Positions 9,573-17,217 of a stretch of DNA of 36,003 nt are shown piece after piece. The DNA is taken from positions 1-36,003 of the forward strand of contig NZ_CANRLT010000020.1 in NCBI RefSeq assembly GCF_947631555.1, given 5' to 3'. The DNA comes from an uncultured Mailhella sp. (lineage in GTDB: Bacteria > Desulfobacterota > Desulfovibrionia > Desulfovibrionales > Desulfovibrionaceae). The first letter of the stretch is position 1. The number at the start of each line of letters is the position of its first letter. Under the pieces are notes generated by a model, which was not told the origin of the DNA, did no database searches, and worked only from the letters and a program-made list of their open reading frames with translations. The position numbers and the translations under genes are program-made.

Positions 9573-10961
9573 TCAGATTTTGATCAGGCCCAGCGCGGAG
9601 CCAATGGAGGAGACCAGGATGATGATCAGGATGGCGGGAGCCAGCCAGGTGATGCAGAGGCGGAAGACGGCTTCCCGCTTGAACGCGGACGAGCGCTTGA
9701 TTTCTTCGCTCATTTCCTTGAGTCCGATGACGCGGGTGACTAGGAAGCAGGTGGCGATGGCGGCGATGGGCATGAGTACCGAACAGCTGAGAAAATCGAG
9801 CATGTCGAGGATGCTCATGCCGGCAAGCTGGATAAAGCCCAGCGGCCCGAAACCCAGGGCACAGGGAACGCCGATGACCACGGCTTCCGCGGACATGACG
9901 AGGATGCATTTTGTGCGGGACCAGTGCGTTTCATCGGCCACGGTGGAAACGCAGGCTTCGAGGATGGACACGGAGGAAGTGAGGGCCGCAAAGAAAACCA
10001 TGAGGAAGAAGGCGAAGCCGATGACCGACCCCATGCCCATGCTTGCGAAGACCTTGGGAATGGTGATGAACATGAGGGAGGGGCCGGCGTTCAGGTGTTC
10101 GGCAGCGTCCGCGCCGGAGAAAGCGAACACGGCCGGAATGATCATGAATCCGGCGAGCATGGCGACGAGGGTATCGACGATTTCAATTTGGCTGGTAGCC
10201 TGTTCCGCGTCCACGTCCTTCTTCATGTACGAACCGTAGGTAATGAGTATGCCCATGGCGATGGAGAGCGAGAAGAAGAGCTGTCCGCAGGCGGCGACAA
10301 CGGTCATGATGGAGAAATGGGAGAAGTCCGGGACGAGGTAGTAGTAGATGCCTTCCGAAGCTCCGGGGCGCGTCATGGAGTAGATGGCCACGCACAGACC
10401 CAGGAGCAGGAGCAGGGGCATCATGAGCCGGGATGCGCGTTCGACACCGGCATCAACGCCCTTGAGTACGATGAACGACGTGCAGGCAAAGAAGACCATG
10501 AAGTAGGCGGGGGCTTCCCATGAGGAGGAGATGAAGCTGCCGAAATAGCCGTCTTCGGCCACGGCCGGCCCTTGTCCGGAAAGGTAGCCGATGAGGTATT
10601 TGATGACCCAGCCGCCGATGACGCAGTAATACGGCAGGATGATCATGGGGACGATGGCGTTGATCCAGCCGCCGAGCATGATCCCGGTGTGTTTTCCTTC
10701 CTGGCAGAAATATTTGTAGGCTCCGATGGGGCTGAGGCGCGTTTTGCGGCCGATGGTGATTTCGGCCATGATAAGAGCGAAGCCGAAGGTCACCAGCAGG
10801 ATCAGATAGACCAGGAGAAAGGTGCCGCCGCCGTATTTGGCGGCGAGGTAGGGGAATCTCCAGATATTGCCAAGGCCCACGGCGGAACCGGCCACGGCAA
10901 GGACGAAGCCGATGCGTCCAGAGAAGGAGCCTCTGGAACCGGAATCTGTACTCTGCGACAT
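9573..10961 (-). CDS. Neurotransmitter:sodium symporter family transporter
   Basis: A 462-residue, roughly 11-12-helix inner-membrane carrier of the NSS (SNF) family, which uses the Na+ gradient to import amino acids or related amines. The signature is clear at residues about 17-52: GRIGFVLAVAGSAVGLGNIWRFPYL followed by AAKYGGGTFLLVY, which in LeuT-fold transporters builds the Na+ and substrate sites on helix 1. SLSIAMGILITYGSYMKKD in helix 6 and SSVSILEACVSTVADE around helix 8 also fit. Length is normal for bacterial members. The ATG at 10961 follows AGAGGAG at good spacing. The gene stands alone with its own terminator. Substrate not determinable; tryptophan, alanine, leucine and taurine-like compounds are all handled within the family. 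Confidence 0.93.
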   Translation of the reverse strand: MSQSTDSGSRGSFSGRIGFVLAVAGSAVGLGNIWRFPYLAAKYGGGTFLLVYLILLVTFGFALIMAEITIGRKTRLSPIGAYKYFCQEGKHTGIMLGGWINAIVPMIILPYYCVIGGWVIKYLIGYLSGQGPAVAEDGYFGSFISSSWEAPAYFMVFFACTSFIVLKGVDAGVERASRLMMPLLLLLGLCVAIYSMTRPGASEGIYYYLVPDFSHFSIMTVVAACGQLFFSLSIAMGILITYGSYMKKDVDAEQATSQIEIVDTLVAMLAGFMIIPAVFAFSGADAAEHLNAGPSLMFITIPKVFASMGMGSVIGFAFFLMVFFAALTSSVSILEACVSTVADETHWSRTKCILVMSAEAVVIGVPCALGFGPLGFIQLAGMSILDMLDFLSCSVLMPIAAIATCFLVTRVIGLKEMSEEIKRSSAFKREAVFRLCITWLAPAILIIILVSSIGSALGLIKI

Positions 10962-11288
10962 ATGACACTCCTCTGAAAGCGACGGTGGGAACTACGGTAT
11001 AGGACATGGGGGAAAATAGCAAGGCGGAAGACGAAAAAAGCCTTGTTACACCGCGTGTGCCCGTTGTTTAACAGGTGCAAAGTCAGGGCTGCGGGCGCTT
11101 TTCGGCAGGCGTGTCCGCATGTGGCTGCCGGACAGTTTCGCCCGTGCCGCAAGCGTTTTTTTGAGGGTGATAAGTCAGGGAGAGAAAACCTTATGTGCGT
11201 TTTCCGGGCGCGGCAGAGAAGGTATGGAAAGGATGAGGCTGTCGTGATTTGCAGAAAGCTGGAGAAGGCTGGCAGGGCCATTAAACGA
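10962..11288. other. Intergenic stretch upstream of the NSS symporter
   Basis: About 330 bp with no credible gene. It must hold the leftward symporter promoter, but no convincing hexamer pair was found. A 5-bp inverted repeat with an A-run (AAGGC...GCCTT near 11020-11045) is the only structure noticed. Confidence 0.3.
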
Positions 11289-11325
11289 GAGAGCCGCATG
11301 GGGTACACGCGGCTCTCAGGTTTTT
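11289..11325. terminator. Hairpin downstream of the exported protein gene
   Basis: A perfect 9-bp stem, GAGAGCCGC (11289-11297) with its complement at 11309-11317. The best T-run (TTTTTATA) is on the plus strand; in the direction of the leftward gene ending at 11356 the tail is only weakly T-rich. It is probably a bidirectional terminator. Confidence 0.55.
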
Positions 11326-11355
11326 ATAGCGACACCGTCGATACGGACGAAGGCA

Positions 11356-12807
11356 TCACTTCACGCCCAGGGCTTCCTTGTAGAGCTGAGGATAGACACG
11401 GTTGAAGAAATGGCCGGTAGAGCGGCAGGCTGCGCCGAGAACGAGGTCGATGTGCTTGCCTTTGGCGCGGCCGGCGAGGTTGTCGGTCCTGGCCTTAGCG
11501 TTTTCCACATGCCAGGCTTCCACGGTATCGCCGTTCATCTTGTCAATGACGATGCTGAAGTACCCTTCGGGACCCACATACTTGCTGTTTTTTGCATCGA
11601 GAACGATGGGTTCCTTGTTTTCCAGCACGATTTCATGGATGAACGAGCATTCCGCACAGATTTCGGGTCGGGTGATAAAGCGGCTGTCGGCTTCCCATGT
11701 TCCGCCGTTGGTCACGGTGATGACATCGCTGTGAGCCATGAGAGCGACCTTGCCGTTGGTGAACGCCCCGCCTTCGCTGCGGGGATTGATGTTCACAAGT
11801 TCTTTGCCGTCGGCGGACTGAACGTACATGGCCTTGCACACCGGGCGGGAGTTGGGGAACAGTTTGAGGGATTCCTTGTCGGCTTTGAGCGTCTTGGAGA
11901 CGCTGCCCTTTTCGCTGGTTATTTTCACGGTGGCGGTATCGGCGCTGATGTCGGTCACTTCCACCGTGGCCTTGCCGATCTTGAAGGTGTCGCCCTTACC
12001 GTACAGACCCATGACGGGAGCGTTCGGGGAGATGAGCGCCTTGGTGGTGCTGACGGTGACGAACTCCTTGATTTTGGCTTCGTTGGGGCCGAGCGAATCC
12101 ATGTAGATCACGGAGCGGGAGTTCGTGGAAATGGCGTTGCCTACAAGATAGGGCCGTGTGTCTGGCTGCTCCATGCAGGAGGTCGTGCCTTCCTTGAGGC
12201 CTGAGCCGCTCTTGAACAGGGAGCCGTCGGAAGCGGAGGGCTTCACATTTGCGCCGCCAACCACGATGAAGGGATTGCCGTAGTAGTTACCCGTGGTCTT
12301 GACGAGCCAGAAATACGCCATATGCCCGCCCTCGATACCGAAGGGGGCGGCGTCGATGGCTTCGAGTTCCCAGCCGCGGGTTTTTTCCTTGTTGCCGAAG
12401 ACGACATCACCGGGCTTCATGGTCACGTTTTTCACCACGTCCTGCTGATATTCGTCGGTGATAAAGTGATACAGCTTGCCCGCAATGGTGAAGGTATGGT
12501 CGTTGAACGACCACCAGTTACTGCAACGCGATGTAGTGTAAAGCCCGCTGGCCGGAATGACGACCTTGCCGTCCTTCACATAGCTCTGGCGGATGACCAC
12601 GCCGTCATCGATAGTCTTGCGGCTGCCGTCAAGCAGCTTGATCTTCACATTGTTGGTCATTCCCTGCAGGCGCAGCACATACGCACCATCGGTGGCAGGG
12701 GATTTCATGACAGCACTTTCACTTTCAGCGGCAAGGGCCATGCCGTTTACCGTGAAAACACAAACCAGAGCCGCGAGAGTCTGGACAAAACGAGACTTCA
12801 AAAACAT
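11356..12807 (-). CDS. Exported protein of unknown function
   Basis: A 483-residue protein I do not recognise. The first 27 residues are a clear Sec signal peptide (basic start, hydrophobic core LAALVCVFTVNGMALA, likely cleavage after ALAA), so the mature protein is periplasmic or secreted. It has no further membrane spans. The mature part is rich in short alternating hydrophobic stretches suggesting beta structure, and holds six cysteines (95, 211, 324, 384, 387, 461), two of them in a CAEC motif that could form a disulfide or bind metal. ICAECSF sits near HEIV, which would suit metal or haem binding, but no CxxCH is present. The ATG follows AGGAGA. It is single-gene, with its own promoter, a leader palindrome and a terminator hairpin. 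The absence of a lipobox argues against a lipoprotein. Confidence 0.85.
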   Translation of the reverse strand: MFLKSRFVQTLAALVCVFTVNGMALAAESESAVMKSPATDGAYVLRLQGMTNNVKIKLLDGSRKTIDDGVVIRQSYVKDGKVVIPASGLYTTSRCSNWWSFNDHTFTIAGKLYHFITDEYQQDVVKNVTMKPGDVVFGNKEKTRGWELEAIDAAPFGIEGGHMAYFWLVKTTGNYYGNPFIVVGGANVKPSASDGSLFKSGSGLKEGTTSCMEQPDTRPYLVGNAISTNSRSVIYMDSLGPNEAKIKEFVTVSTTKALISPNAPVMGLYGKGDTFKIGKATVEVTDISADTATVKITSEKGSVSKTLKADKESLKLFPNSRPVCKAMYVQSADGKELVNINPRSEGGAFTNGKVALMAHSDVITVTNGGTWEADSRFITRPEICAECSFIHEIVLENKEPIVLDAKNSKYVGPEGYFSIVIDKMNGDTVEAWHVENAKARTDNLAGRAKGKHIDLVLGAACRSTGHFFNRVYPQLYKEALGVK

Positions 12808-12854
12808 ACTTTCTCCTGAAAGGATTCCGTTTGTCTCAGGACGTCCTGCAACGC

Positions 12855-12868
12855 TCTGTCATGACAGA
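12855..12868. promoter_or_regulatory. 14-bp perfect palindrome, candidate operator
   Basis: TCTGTCATGACAGA is its own reverse complement. It sits between the predicted promoter and the start codon of the exported protein gene, a position suited to a repressor site. The cognate regulator is unknown. Confidence 0.45.
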
Positions 12869-12886
12869 AAAAATGTCGACGTTAAT

Positions 12887-12916
12887 TTTTTAATGGCATA
12901 CGGGCTTTTTTGTCAA
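12887..12916 (-). promoter_or_regulatory. Promoter of the exported protein gene
   Basis: On the minus strand a perfect TTGACA (12911-12916) is followed, after 18 bp, by the weak hexamer TAAAAA (12887-12892) in an AT-rich tract. The -10 assignment is uncertain by a base or two. Confidence 0.5.
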
Positions 12917-13149
12917 GGGGAGATGCCACTGCCGGGGAGTCGGAGTATTTTTTTTTGAAGAAAGCCTGCGTGCGAGGCGTTCAGACGGAAGTGCGGCATG
13001 GAGGTGTGGCTCCGGCAGGCTCCCTGAAAGAATATGCCGGTCGACTTCTGGACATTGCGGGAAAAGTGATTACTCTTTTTCTGTATCCGTACTGTCAGGA
13101 TTTTGTGACGGTTCAAACCTTCAGTCCGCACTATTAAGGAGCCCAGACC
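12917..13149. other. Upstream region of nifU
   Basis: No gene is seen between the exported-protein promoter and nifU. No convincing -35/-10 pair for nifU and no IscR-type site were recognised. AAGGAG at 13136-13141 is the nifU ribosome-binding site. Confidence 0.35.
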
Positions 13150-13986
13150 ATGTGGGAATATACTGAGACTGTCCGCGATCACTTCCTGCATCCGCGCAAC
13201 GCTGGTGTGCTCGAAGACGCCAATGTCATCGGCGAGGCCGGCAGCCTTGCCTGCGGCGACGCCTTGAAGCTCATGCTCAAGGTGAACAGTGACGGCGTGA
13301 TCGAAGACGCCAGATTCCAGACCTTTGGCTGTGCGAGCGCCATCGCTTCCAGCTCCGCGCTCACGGAACTCATCAAGGGCAAGACCATGGAAGAGGCGGC
13401 CCGGCTCACCAACAAGGAGATCGTTGAGTATCTGGGCGGACTGCCCAAGGAAAAGATGCATTGCTCCGTCATGGGCGAGGAGGCGCTGGAAGACGCCGTG
13501 CGGCATTGGAAGGGACTGCCTTCCAGAAGCAGGGAGGAAGAAGGGCGTCTGGTCTGCAAGTGCTTTGGCGTGACCGATCGCCAGATTATCAAGGTGGCGA
13601 AGGAAAACAATCTGTCCACGGTGGAGGAAGTGACGAACTTCATCAAGGCTGGCGGCGCCTGCGGGAGCTGCAAGGACGAAATTCAGTCCATTCTGGACAA
13701 GCTCCGTTCCCTGGACAAGCCTCTGGAAGAAATCCGTCCTGTGCCCCGCATGACCAACGTGCAGCGAATGCAGAAGGTAATGCGCATCATCAGCGAGGAC
13801 ATCGCGCCGCGTCTGGCTCTGGACGGCGGCAATATCGAGCTTGTGGACGTGGACGGCACAACGGTGGTCGTGGCTCTGCGCGGGGCCTGCTCCGGCTGCA
13901 ACGCCAGTCAGCTCACCTTGAAGAACCTGGTGGAAAAGACCCTGCGCGAACAGGTGGATCCCGCCATCACTGTGGTGGAGGCGTGA
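13150..13986 (+). CDS. nifU: Iron-sulfur cluster assembly scaffold NifU
   Basis: A 278-residue, three-part NifU that builds [Fe-S] clusters on sulfur supplied by NifS and hands them to apoproteins; cytoplasmic. The IscU-like N-terminal domain (1-125) has the three scaffold cysteines Cys35 (in LACGD), Cys61 (in FGCASAIASSS) and Cys105 (in KMHCSVM). The central Fer2_BFD domain binds a permanent [2Fe-2S] cluster through Cys136, Cys138, Cys171 and Cys174. The C-terminal Nfu domain carries Cys247 and Cys250 in CSGC. Length and order match nitrogenase-type NifU. It is followed by nifS after one base, a tightly coupled operon. With no other nif genes nearby, this pair probably serves as the general Fe-S machinery, as is known for several anaerobic lineages. 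AAGGAG precedes the ATG. Confidence 0.97.
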   Translation: MWEYTETVRDHFLHPRNAGVLEDANVIGEAGSLACGDALKLMLKVNSDGVIEDARFQTFGCASAIASSSALTELIKGKTMEEAARLTNKEIVEYLGGLPKEKMHCSVMGEEALEDAVRHWKGLPSRSREEEGRLVCKCFGVTDRQIIKVAKENNLSTVEEVTNFIKAGGACGSCKDEIQSILDKLRSLDKPLEEIRPVPRMTNVQRMQKVMRIISEDIAPRLALDGGNIELVDVDGTTVVVALRGACSGCNASQLTLKNLVEKTLREQVDPAITVVEA

Positions 13987-13987
13987 C

Positions 13988-15166
13988 ATGGCTGCTCTGA
14001 CCGATGTGATCTATCTCGATAACAATGCCACTTCCAAAGTCGCTCCAGAAGTGGTGGAAGCCATGATGCCCGCGTTTACCGCGCTCTATGGCAATGCTTC
14101 CAGTATGCACACCTTTGGCGGCCAGATGTCGCACGATATCAGCAGGGGCCGCGAACAGGTAGCGCAGCTTCTGAACGCCCACCCGGAAGAGATTATCTTC
14201 ACCTCCTGCGGCACTGAGGCCGACAACTCCGCGTGGTATTCCGCCACGGAGACCCAGCCGGAAAAGCGCCATCTGATCACCACCAAGGTGGAGCACTCCG
14301 CCGTGCTTGCCTACGGGCATTATTTTGAAGACAAGGGATACGAGGTCACATGGCTGGGCGTGGACAGTCAGGGCCGTATCGATCTGGACGAACTCGAACG
14401 CGCTATCCGTCCGGACACCGCGCTCGTGTCCATGATGTACGCCAACAACGAGACGGGCACCGTCTTCCCCATCGAGAAAGTTGCGCAGATTGTGAAGTCC
14501 CACGGTGTGCAGCTGCATGTGGACGCGGTGCAGGCTGTGGGCAAGGAAGTCATTGACCTCCAGAAGCTGCCCATCGACTATCTCGCACTGTCAGGGCACA
14601 AGCTGCATGCGCCCAAGGGCATCGGTGTCCTGTACCTGCGGCGGGGTACGCGTTTTCGTCCGTACCTCAAGGGCGGTCATCAGGAACGCGGCCGCCGTGC
14701 AGGTACGGAGAACGTGCCGTATATCATCGGACTGGGCAAGGCCTGTGAACTGGCCGGAGCCAACATCGAAGACGAACGTACACGGGTAGCCGCCCTGCGC
14801 GACCGTCTCCAGCAAGGACTGCTTGCCGCCATCCCCAACTGCAAGGTGAACGGCGATCAGGAACATCGCCTGCCGAATACCCTGAACATTTCCTTCGAGG
14901 CCGTGGAGGGCGAAGCGTTGCTGCTGCAGCTGGATCAGTACCATATCTGCGCTAGTTCCGGTTCTGCCTGCACGTCCGGCAGTCTGGAACCTTCCCATGT
15001 ACTGCGCGCCATGGGCGTTCCCTTCAACTTTGCTCACGGGTCCGTACGCTTCAGTCTTTCCCGTTACAACACGCGGGAAGAGATCGAGCGCGTCATCGAG
15101 GTCATGCCCGGTATCGTCCGTTATCTGCGGGAGATCTCTCCCTTTGCCAGTTTTTTGAAAAAGTGA
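13988..15166 (+). CDS. nifS: Cysteine desulfurase NifS
   Basis: A 392-residue PLP-dependent aminotransferase-fold enzyme that removes sulfur from L-cysteine as a protein persulfide and passes it to NifU. Visible residues: PLP-binding Lys205 in LSGHKLHAPKG, His103 in KVEHSAV stacking on PLP, and the persulfide-forming Cys328 in SSGSACTSGS. The N-terminus IYLDNNATS is typical of NifS/IscS. The short loop after Cys328 (group I type, SSGSACTSGSLEPSHVL) is compatible with sulfur delivery to a scaffold. The start lies one base after the nifU stop, so translation is likely coupled. A long hairpin terminator follows at 15213-15250, closing the two-gene operon. Confidence 0.97.
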   Translation: MAALTDVIYLDNNATSKVAPEVVEAMMPAFTALYGNASSMHTFGGQMSHDISRGREQVAQLLNAHPEEIIFTSCGTEADNSAWYSATETQPEKRHLITTKVEHSAVLAYGHYFEDKGYEVTWLGVDSQGRIDLDELERAIRPDTALVSMMYANNETGTVFPIEKVAQIVKSHGVQLHVDAVQAVGKEVIDLQKLPIDYLALSGHKLHAPKGIGVLYLRRGTRFRPYLKGGHQERGRRAGTENVPYIIGLGKACELAGANIEDERTRVAALRDRLQQGLLAAIPNCKVNGDQEHRLPNTLNISFEAVEGEALLLQLDQYHICASSGSACTSGSLEPSHVLRAMGVPFNFAHGSVRFSLSRYNTREEIERVIEVMPGIVRYLREISPFASFLKK

Positions 15167-15212
15167 ACTGAGAGCGCGGGAAGACGTCCTTCCTGAAGCC
15201 TTTCAGCCCGGC

Positions 15213-15250
15213 GAAAAGCCCGTCTCCTCTGAGGAGGCGGGCTTTGTCTT
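15213..15250 (+). terminator. Rho-independent terminator of nifUS
   Basis: AAAGCCCGTCTCCT and AGGAGGCGGGCTTT pair over 14 bp with one G-T wobble around a CTG loop, followed by a T-rich tail (GTCTTTG). It starts about 47 bp after the nifS stop. Confidence 0.85.
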
Positions 15251-15532
15251 TGCCAGAGCACGGGCAGACAGGCCTCCGAACTGGTAAAATTTGTTAAGTC
15301 TGCCATCTTCCCTGAAAGATAGCTGACCGTGTTTACGGGAAGTGAGCGTCAGGCTTTTGGCTCTGCACCGGAGTTTTCTGCTTTGCCTGTGCCTGTGGGA
15401 GGCGCCTTTTCCAGGCAGGGGCCGGCAGCAGTTTTCAGCAGTTCGTACAGCGGAAGCTGCCATTTGGCTTTGTATGTCTTTGCTCCGCGAGCTGTTCAGA
15501 CGGGAGGCCGGGCAGTGCTTTCCGCACAGACG
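15251..15532. other. Intergenic stretch between converging nifS and esterase
   Basis: About 280 bp between two terminators of convergent operons. No credible gene, repeat or promoter is seen. Confidence 0.4.
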
Positions 15533-15569
15533 AAAAAGCTCCCCCTCTTGTCGCGAAGGGAGAGCTTTT
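15533..15569 (-). terminator. Rho-independent terminator of the TRAP/oxidoreductase/esterase operon
   Basis: AAAAGCTCCCCCT pairs with AGGGAGAGCTTTT over 13 positions with one mismatch. On the minus strand the stem ends in five T residues. It lies 32 bp past the esterase stop. Confidence 0.8.
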
Positions 15570-15600
15570 GTCTCTGGGCAGGGGGGGCCGGCAGAAGCGT

Positions 15601-17130
15601 TCAGTTCAGGATCATGGTTTCGCGTTCGGTTTTCCACGGATCAGACACTTCTGCACTCCGTGTATCAAAACGCATGGTCATGCGGCTCTTCAGGTCAAAA
15701 GGCGTCCAGCCGGGGTCGCCGTGGACGGCGAAGCGTACCCAGGCGCTGTGCATGGCTTCCGCCAGAGCCTCTGGCGGCGTCTGTCCCACCGTGTTTTTCA
15801 CGCGCATGGAATTTTTGTGCAGCGTTTTGAAGACGAAGGGCAGTTCCACGCTGTGCGCCGCCCTCAGGCGGCCGTTCGAAGCGTCGCTTTTCCAGGCGAA
15901 GGAATAGGCCCAGGCTTTGCCTCCGGCCTTTTTCTGACTTTCCAGTACCTTGTTGGCGGGCATACGGAAAATGAAGTCGGACTGGAGAGCAGTAAACAGT
16001 TCTCCGGGAGTCTGACCTCGGCCGGCCTTACGATAGCTTTCCGCGATGCCGGCGGGTAAGCCTGTGGAGTCCGTAAAGCTCCGTACTGCGCTTTCGCCAA
16101 GCCTGTCGATGGCCCCGTTCGGCACGGTATACCAGCGCCATTCTTCTTCGTTCGAGCCTGCCAGGATGTCCACGTCACGCGCAGCACCTTCCGCAATGGC
16201 GTCCACGGGGCGTTTTTCCAGGACTTTTCCGTCATACCAGGGTTTGAACAGGGCGATGTTCCCACCCAGCATACGACACCACTCCGGCTTTTTATTCTGT
16301 GCTGCGATGAAGGCCGGAAAGGAAAGCAGTTTTTCCGGGGGAAGGGCGGCCACGGCGTCGCGGCTGTTTTGCACACCATAGAAGGCCAGCAGGCTTTCCG
16401 CAACGCGGGAGGCAAGAGCCGCATCATACTGGGCAAGAGCAGCCGGACTTTGGAGTATGGCGCGGCGGAACAGTCCCTTCGCCAGCGGCGAGGAGAGCAG
16501 GGATGTGATGTGCGTGGCTCCGGCGGACTGACCAAAGACTGTGACATTGTCGGGATCGCCGCCGAAGGCCGCAATATTGTCCTTTACCCAGCGCAGACCG
16601 AAAAGCATGTCCCGCAGGGCAAGATTCGCCGGAACGCCCTGTATTTTCAGAAAACCGTCTACGTTTACACGATAATTGAGGGTGACGAGGACAACGCCGT
16701 CCGAGGCGAAGGCTGTGCCGTCGAAGCGCACATCGTTGTTGTTGCAGGTTGTGCTGCCGCCACCGGGAATATAGACCATGACAGGGCATCTGCTCCGTCC
16801 GGGAGCGGGCGTCCAGATGTTCACGCGCAGACAGTCGCCACCGCCGCAGGGTTTTCCCTTGTCAAGCTGGAGTGGAATGTCACCGAAGGTTACGGCGTCC
16901 AGCACACCTTTCCAGGATGCGACAGGCTCCGGAAGGGCAAGACGGTATGTGCCTGCGTAGGGAGGCATACCGCAGGGAACGCCTCTGAAGACATGGACAT
17001 TGTCGAGGATAAGGCCGCGGATATCGCCTTTCGGGGTATGGACAACGGATTCCTCAGTATGCGCCCGGAAGGGCAGACCGGCCATAAGCGCTGTCATGGT
17101 TCCTGCGTATAAGAACTGGCGTCTGTTCAT
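15601..17130 (-). CDS. Exported type-B carboxylesterase
   Basis: A 509-residue alpha/beta-hydrolase of the carboxylesterase type-B (cholinesterase-like) family, which hydrolyses carboxylic esters. The N-terminus MNRRQFLYAG plus a hydrophobic core and an A/H-rich cleavage region looks like a twin-arginine signal (RRxFL), placing the enzyme in the periplasm. Triad: Ser202 in FGQSAGA, an acid in the GSNEEEW segment (about Glu328), and His426 in AAHSVELPF. The oxyanion-hole GGG is at 123-125. GGDCLRVNIWTP near residue 100 resembles the family's EDCLYLNVW motif, with D kept and E replaced by G. The ATG at 17130 is chosen because AAGGAAAG precedes it and the twin-arginine motif begins there. It is the last gene of the TRAP/oxidoreductase operon, which suggests it frees the imported acid from an ester. 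Confidence 0.9.
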   Translation of the reverse strand: MNRRQFLYAGTMTALMAGLPFRAHTEESVVHTPKGDIRGLILDNVHVFRGVPCGMPPYAGTYRLALPEPVASWKGVLDAVTFGDIPLQLDKGKPCGGGDCLRVNIWTPAPGRSRCPVMVYIPGGGSTTCNNNDVRFDGTAFASDGVVLVTLNYRVNVDGFLKIQGVPANLALRDMLFGLRWVKDNIAAFGGDPDNVTVFGQSAGATHITSLLSSPLAKGLFRRAILQSPAALAQYDAALASRVAESLLAFYGVQNSRDAVAALPPEKLLSFPAFIAAQNKKPEWCRMLGGNIALFKPWYDGKVLEKRPVDAIAEGAARDVDILAGSNEEEWRWYTVPNGAIDRLGESAVRSFTDSTGLPAGIAESYRKAGRGQTPGELFTALQSDFIFRMPANKVLESQKKAGGKAWAYSFAWKSDASNGRLRAAHSVELPFVFKTLHKNSMRVKNTVGQTPPEALAEAMHSAWVRFAVHGDPGWTPFDLKSRMTMRFDTRSAEVSDPWKTERETMILN

Positions 17131-17162
17131 ACGTCTTTCCTTTGCGTGTGTATCAGCTCTCA

Positions 17163-17196
17163 CAGCCCCGTCCGGCGGGAAGCCGGACAGGGGCTG
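17163..17196 (-). terminator. Intercistronic hairpin before the esterase gene
   Basis: CAGCCCC-TCCGGC pairs with GCCGGA-GGGGCTG over about 14 bp with one bulge and a GGGAA loop. No T-run follows on either strand, so partial termination or 3'-end protection of the upstream cistron is more likely than full termination. Confidence 0.45.
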
Positions 17197-17217
17197 AAAG
17201 CGCGGGAAGGCCGAACG

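Noticed and set aside
12917..13149. IscR/Rrf2-type operator upstream of nifU
   Set aside because: No sequence resembling the known site was found by eye.
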